From assembly GCA_030159075.1 (NCBI GenBank), contig BROG01000137.1:557501-621500 (forward strand): a stretch of 64,000 bases of DNA, read 5' to 3'. Made by a program: the position numbers and the translations under genes. Shown here in pieces: positions 59,100 through 64,000 of the stretch. How positions within the stretch are numbered: the stretch's first letter is position 1; the number at the start of each line of letters is the position of its first letter. This stretch comes from Atrina japonica. Its lineage: Eukaryota > Mollusca > Bivalvia > Pterioida > Pinnidae. The notes under the pieces were generated by a model, which was not told the DNA's origin, made no database searches, and was given only the letters and a program-made list of their open reading frames with translations.

Positions 59100-59500
59100 A
59101 AAACATAAAACACAATTTTGAATTGTATTTCATATTTTTTATAAATAATTAAACCTATGCAAAGCAGTCTTCAAGCAATTCTAAATAGCAATTTAGGCCT
59201 TGAAACATTTAATTATTAATTTTCTGAAGTGAAATATTATATTTTATTTCTTCCGAGTAATCAACGCTGAAACTGCATTGATATATTACAGACAAAGCAT
59301 ATTTCTACGATATATGGGGGAATATTACATGCCACGCAAAAAAAAGACGCAATTTTGAATTTTGTATCCTATTTCATAATCTAAATAATTAACTAAAACT
59401 ATACATATAACATCCTGTTCAGTCAATTTAGTTCTTACAACATTTAATTATTCATTTTCTGAAGTGAAATGTAATATTTCATTCTTGTCAAGCTATCATT
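59100..59500. repeat. Local tandem duplication, period about 240 bp
   Basis: CAATTTTGAATTGTATTTCA and ATTTAATTATTAATTTTCTG with GAAGTGAAATATTAT (59110-59240) recur as CAATTTTGAATTTTGTATCC and ATTTAATTATTCATTTTCTG with GAAGTGAAATGTAAT (59350-59475). Confidence 0.75.
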
Positions 59501-59839
59501 TGGAGTTTGACAAAAATCACATCGTTGAAGCTTCTATTAATAAATAATATATTCGTATCAGCTACATGGTTTTAATGTAACAACACTGTCACAAAACTTT
59601 TGATACATTATTCTTTTATTTTTGTTAAACATTTCGCCAAAAATATTTCACTTACCCTTATCCTCACGTAATATTAATATGAAGACGGAAATCTAATAAT
59701 AGTTTGATCCGGTAAGGATAATCTTCGTAAACATAATGCTAACTTTAATTACTCCTCGTGTTAGAATACGTTGTATATTTATAAATAGCTTTTAAAAATC
59801 TAAAATGTTTTTGAAAAAGAAAAGTAAGAAAGTAAAAAT

Positions 59840-59940
59840 GATGAAGTACCATCGAAACTCGAGCGTCCATTAGAATTCGATATGGTCTCAACATGGTATA
59901 ACAATTGCGAATCCCAAACGGGATGGGACCAGGTGTTTAG
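59840..59940 (+). repeat. Dispersed repeat R, plus copy
   Basis: GAAGTACCATCGAAACTCGA, GGTCTCAACATGGTATAACA and ATTGCGAATCCCAAACGGGA, then TGGGACCAG. Confidence 0.7.
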
Positions 59941-60299
59941 TAAAAGAAAATGGTGGATAATGGGTTTCGGAAATTTTTGTTGTTAGGAAACGATAAAATG
60001 CTATGTTAAATCAGATACAGAACAACAATTTTTATACAGTGTAATCTTAACGTATTCAATAATTAACGTTTTTATTCATCTGGGTAAATAAAGACAAACT
60101 CTGATTAAAACGTATCTTTGGAATACATCTCCTGTAGTTCTCTTTACATACATGCACTTTCTATTTCTAAAACCGAAGACCATAAATCAGGGAAACCAGA
60201 CGATTTTACTGCAGTATTAACGAGTTATCTACCGTTGTAAGCACTGCATTAGAATCAATAAAATATCACACAAATGGCACAGCGTCAAAATAAAGTCTA

Positions 60300-60490
60300 G
60301 TTACCCTGAACACGACAAACTTGAGTCGAGACGACACGACCATATCACACTGATATATATCTTCATATGTTATATCAGTGTTACATTGTTCCGCCATTAA
60401 AGATGGCGTAAACTGTCTGCAATTATTCAAAGAAAACGAAACCAGTATAAAGAGTAACAAATTACCATTCATTGTCTTATTACGTAGCAT
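60300..60490 (-). CDS. Candidate first coding exon of a secreted protein
   Basis: Not recognised as a known family. The minus frame starts at 60490, with a second Met at residue 7. It opens with a short, signal-peptide-like hydrophobic segment (LLLFILVSFSL, residues 12-22), followed by Cys24, Cys36 and Cys48 and a predicted extracellular stretch rich in Asp, Glu and Tyr. A possible donor (AGG then GTAACT) falls near 60303, after about 62 codons. Without it the frame ends at 60266. No partner exon was found within the window, and the region upstream lacks a clear promoter. It could be a chance frame in AT-rich DNA. Confidence 0.25.
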
Positions 60491-60890
60491 TATGGGATTG
60501 CTACTGTCAGCGCATTCAGATTTATGTTTTGTGGTAGACTGAATGATTTATTTTACGTAAAATGTGTAAAAGATCGTGTATATTTCATGTATATGTTTGT
60601 CTACTTTTCATTTGCTACGCAGGAAAAACTAAGCAAGTATATGAATAAGTAAATAAATTAAACAATGATAAACGAATGAATAAATAAATGAGGTAAAATT
60701 ATCTGAAATACCTTATTCAAATCTTAATATTATGGTGATAATAATTCAGGTCACAAAATTTCATCACATTTACTGATAAATAAACAGTGTAAAATATGTC
60801 AATTTTACCCATATGCACTTATAATTATTTCAAACTTAAATTTATATTTCGCATATCATCAACATCCGTTTAGCTGTTTTGCCTGTTTTA

Positions 60891-61150
60891 GTGGGGTCTC
60901 CTTGGACGAGTGGAATATTGGGCTTTAAACCATAAAGTAGCTCACCTCTTGTCAGTGCAGGTTCGAACCCCGCATGAACCTAAGCTAATATTGTGAGAAA
61001 GTTTGCCAGTTTACTTGCCGAAGGCTGGTGGTCTCTTCCCGGGTACATTGTAACCGGGTTCTCTCCTCCAACATTAGAAACTGACCGTCACCATAAAACT
61101 GAAAAATTGTTGAGCGTGGCGTAAAACACCAATGAACAAACAAACAAAAC
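60891..61150 (+). mobile_element. SINE family C, best plus copy with Leu-tRNA-like head
   Basis: The head GGGGTCTCCTTGGACGAGTG through GTGCAGGTTCGAACCCCGCA (60894-60976) resembles a long-variable-arm tRNA. The body is GAACCTAAGCTAATATTGTG, AAGTTTGCCAGTTTACTTGC, TTCCCGGGTACATTGTAACC and ACTGACCGTCACCATAAAAC. The 3' end is GTTGAGCGTGGCGTAAAACA followed by AACAAACAAACAAAAC. Confidence 0.92.
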
Positions 61151-61559
61151 AAAACCTGTTTTCTATCACCGAATTTTACAAAATTTCATTTTGTCATTTT
61201 GGCATTGTATGATACCATTTTTCTTTTAGAACTTTGCATACATTTTAACTTCGATCCCAAATGATGATGTTTTATTCACTGAAACGGCCGTTTTGAGCAT
61301 ATTTTTCTTTTCGTAGCAAATATTTTTAATTTATGTTTATAATATTTCTATCATAAAACATTTTTATTTACTGAAATATATAAACCGTTGCATGTTTTAA
61401 AAAATGCATTCCCAATATATCAAGCAACACGTGAGGAAAATATCTCTTATACTATATAGATTATACTAAAATGCAAAAACGTAAAATTTCAAATAAAGGT
61501 ATATACGCTTTCAACATTGGCAATGTTCTAAATCATAAAAAAGTTCAGTCCTAGGTTCT

Positions 61560-62905
61560 GCCATATTCTAAATTGAAGACCACGCCTTGCATTTCATATA
61601 GCTATACACCTAGCATCGCATCCAAGCTATTCAATTACAAACGGGTTTTGCAGCGCCTTTACATCAACCATCTACATAAGTAGCCCACTTTCAACGGACG
61701 AGATCTTTCAAAATCACGTGTCCGTATTACGCTCTTTTAATGTACCTACAACTGATACTGATTTTGAGCTACCATATTTATATTGGATACCTAAACTTCA
61801 TAAAAACCAATATAAGCAGAGGTACATAGCAGGATCCAGCAAATGTTCTATTAAACCTTTATCTTTACTCTTTACCAATATATTGACAGCCGTTAAGGAG
61901 AAACTTCAGTAATACTGTACAGTTGCTCATTCCAAAAGCGGTGTAAATCAGATGTGGTTACTTAAAAATTCTAAACAACTTTTAGAACATTTGAAGGCAC
62001 CTAATTTTTCTCAAATTCACATTATCAAAACATACGACTTCTCTACTCTTTACACAACAATTCTACATAAACGATTAAAAGAGAGAGACTTTTTAGCATC
62101 ATAGACAACTGTTTTTCACTAAAGGTGGTACCCGAAAATCTAAATATCTAGTAATTGGTTATCATGATACTTATTTTTTCCAACACCGCTCTGATTCTAA
62201 ACATAAATACACTGAAGTTGATATAAAAAAGATGCCGGAATTTCTAATAGACAATATATTTGTAATGTTCGGAGACGTGGTCTTTCAACAAACTTTCGGC
62301 ATTCCTATGGGAACCAATTGTGCCCCTTTATTGACTGGCCTGTTCCTTTATTCATACAAAGCAGACTTTATTCAGAAACTACTGAATCAAAAGAAGAAAA
62401 AGCTAGCGGTGTCCTTTAATTTGACATTTATATATATGGACTACGTTTTTTCAATTGATAATGACAATTTTCATACATATGTCAATGCGATAAATTCCAG
62501 CGAACTAGAAATTAAAGATACAATAGAATCAAGCACACACGCTTTATACTTAGACATTTTACTTACTATAGACACAAACGGACAATTAGCAACTAAGCTA
62601 TACGACAAACGCGACGATTTCGGCTGTCTCATCTTAACTTTTCCACATTTAAGTAGTAATATCCCACAGTCACCCGCATATGGAGTTTATACTTCACAAA
62701 TGATCCGATATGCCAGGGCGTGTTCAACATATGAACATTTCAAGTAAACTACTCACTGACAAATTATTGGCACAGGGATATCGAAAACCGCATTTGATGT
62801 CAACGTTCCGCATATTTTACGGTCGGTATAATTGTCTTGTTTGCAATTACTCTGTTTCACTAAGTGAAAAGTTGAGTTGCCTTTTCGTTGGCAGTTGTTG
62901 AGACG
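61560..62905 (+). pseudogene. Penelope-like element reverse transcriptase, decayed
   Basis: The longest retroelement copy of the window. Recognisable RT blocks in order are LPYLYWIPKLHKN (from 61756), YIAGSSKCSIKPLS, SGVNQMWLLKNSK, YDFSTLYTTI, then after a frame change FLIDNIFVMFGDVVFQQTFG with IPMGTNCAP, the catalytic block FIYMDYVFSI, LYDKRDDF, SNIPQSPAYGVYTSQMIRYA and, in another frame, MSTFRIFYGRY to the TGA at about 62901. An in-frame TAA at 61910 apparently replaces a CAA, another stop lies near 62103, and frame shifts occur near 62103-62235 and 62745. The second Asp of the usual YxDD is Tyr here. It cannot be active. No GIY-YIG endonuclease follows the RT. Confidence 0.93.
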
Positions 62906-63125
62906 TCTGTACCAATTATGACGAGGATTCGTTCCTCACGTATTTCATTTTAATTTGACTGTGGACGCACGGCGGGTGTGACCGGTTGACAGGGGATGCT
63001 TACTCCTCCATGGCACCTGATCCCACCTCTTTGTTTCCAGAGGCCCGTGTTTGTCCATTTTTACAAGATTTGTATCTATATCCTGGACATCCTCAAGATT
63101 TATACTTTGGTATCTGATATTTTTT
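62906..63125 (+). repeat. PLE spacer and 3' tail, best copy
   Basis: AGACGTCTGTACCAATTATG, GGCGGGTGTGACCGGTTGAC, AGGGGATGCTTACTCCTCCA, TGGCACCTGATCCCACCTCT and TATCCTGGACATCCTCAAGA, ending GGTATCTGATATTTTT. This defines the tail found in roughly a dozen places in the window. Confidence 0.9.
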
Positions 63126-63129
63126 TATA

Positions 63130-64000
63130 TTCTTAAATTTTAGTTCAGCTCATTAACCAATTTTCCCCTAAAGACACACCTACTCCATTGATTTTCAGAA
63201 GAGTCAGTTAATCGTTCAGGGATAGATGTGTTAAATTATTAACAAAAAAAATATAAAACATTTTTATATAAACATAATTTTTATGCAAGGAGATTTTAAC
63301 TCAATTCACGACGATCACATTGTCAGAAAGAATATAACTTCCAAGCATTTAAAAACATTCCCAAATTTTTTAAAGTAAATTTTTATTTCTTGTATCAATT
63401 GAAATGTACTTTTAAATATATATCTTTCCGATTATTTCTAAAACAAACAAAATGCAGAAACTTTAAAAACATGTGTGTGGATATTTGATATTAATGTTTA
63501 CGGAAATGTTCAGGTCAGAAGTAAACAATAAGAGACCAGCCCCAACAAATAGGATTTCATGGCAGTTGAGAGCAATGGCCGAAATAATAACAAAAAAGAT
63601 CTAGGGGGTCATTCCATGAGGTGAATGAAACTTCGTTTAGCAGAGGGGAATATTTGTGGAGCCATAAATCATGAATGCAATTCGGAAGGTCATTGACCGA
63701 CAGTGTACATCGCTTTTTCTCTTTAAACATATGTTAAAATGGTCAGTTTTATTACTTGACTGCATATTTGTGTGTCAAACCAAGAAGGATTTCTGTCCAA
63801 GTATCTGAAACATTTGATAGCGGATACGGTGGGCCTTTGTAGTATGATATGAATCTTGTTGTGTCTGTCAGATTTGTTTACAACTAAATACTGATAATTT
63901 CGCGTGAGGTCAACAAGTGAATTGACCACTTCTCAGGTTATGGCGGTCGTGTACTCAAGAGTTTTATCAAATCAGCAAATTCCCATCACTTGTATTAGCA
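63130..64000. other. Unannotated intergenic sequence
   Basis: Nothing recognised. The minus frame at 63723-63929 is unsupported. Confidence 0.4.

Noticed and set aside
62990..63125. Hammerhead ribozyme in the PLE tail
   Set aside because: Some PLEs carry hammerhead motifs and the tail has CCTGATCCC next to a hairpin, but the conserved CTGANGA and GAAA core pieces are not in the required arrangement.

Overview
This is a low-GC, transposon- and microsatellite-rich piece of a eukaryotic nuclear genome, most likely from a bivalve mollusc. The molluscan origin is inferred from three things: a molluscan-type insulin-related peptide gene with the extra cysteine pair, Penelope-like retroelement fragments and tails of the kind common in bivalves, and several tRNA-derived SINE and hairpin-headed repeats typical of bivalve intergenic DNA. 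There is no bacterial-style gene organisation, and nearly all long open frames are by-products of simple repeats or decayed mobile elements.

The one convincing host gene lies at about 26.9-29.1 kb on the minus strand. It is a two-coding-exon insulin-related peptide (ILP/MIP) gene of 150 codons. Coding exon 1 (28839-29067) holds the signal peptide, B chain and start of the C-peptide. Coding exon 2 (26897-27120) holds the rest of the C-peptide, the A chain and a basic-site-separated C-terminal extension. The exons join in phase 1 across a 1,718 bp intron, and a good 3' splice acceptor 15 nt upstream of the ATG suggests a separate 5' non-coding exon. A possible signal-peptide exon at 60.3-60.5 kb and an unidentified reading-frame remnant at 13.7-14.0 kb are the only other coding candidates, both weak.

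The rest is repeat landscape. From 0.5 to 1.2 kb there is a decayed Penelope-like (PLE) fragment followed by nested tandem repeats to 2.0 kb. From 3.6 to 5.1 kb there are T-rich, TA and TG microsatellites around a SINE. From 6.8 to 12 kb there are several MITEs, including a clean nested insertion, a chimeric PLE fragment and a pure GA tract. From 14.3 to 24.4 kb there is a SINE cluster, a 1.5 kb tandem hairpin-headed repeat, a dimeric tRNA-like element and a degenerate minisatellite. From 25.6 to 34.3 kb there are MITEs and dispersed repeats around the ILP gene. From 35 to 54 kb there are microsatellites, TTAA- and TA-flanked MITEs, SINEs and PLE tails in both orientations. From 55 to 63.1 kb there are more MITEs, a head-to-tail PLE pair and the longest PLE reverse transcriptase copy (61.6-63.1 kb), which is broken by stops, frameshifts and loss of a catalytic Asp.

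No novel multi-gene system is evident. The most interesting items are the ILP precursor with two GKR amidation-type sites, a PLE tail hairpin with apparent compensatory changes between copies, a dispersed repeat interrupted by a PLE fragment, and several MITE families with readable target-site duplications.
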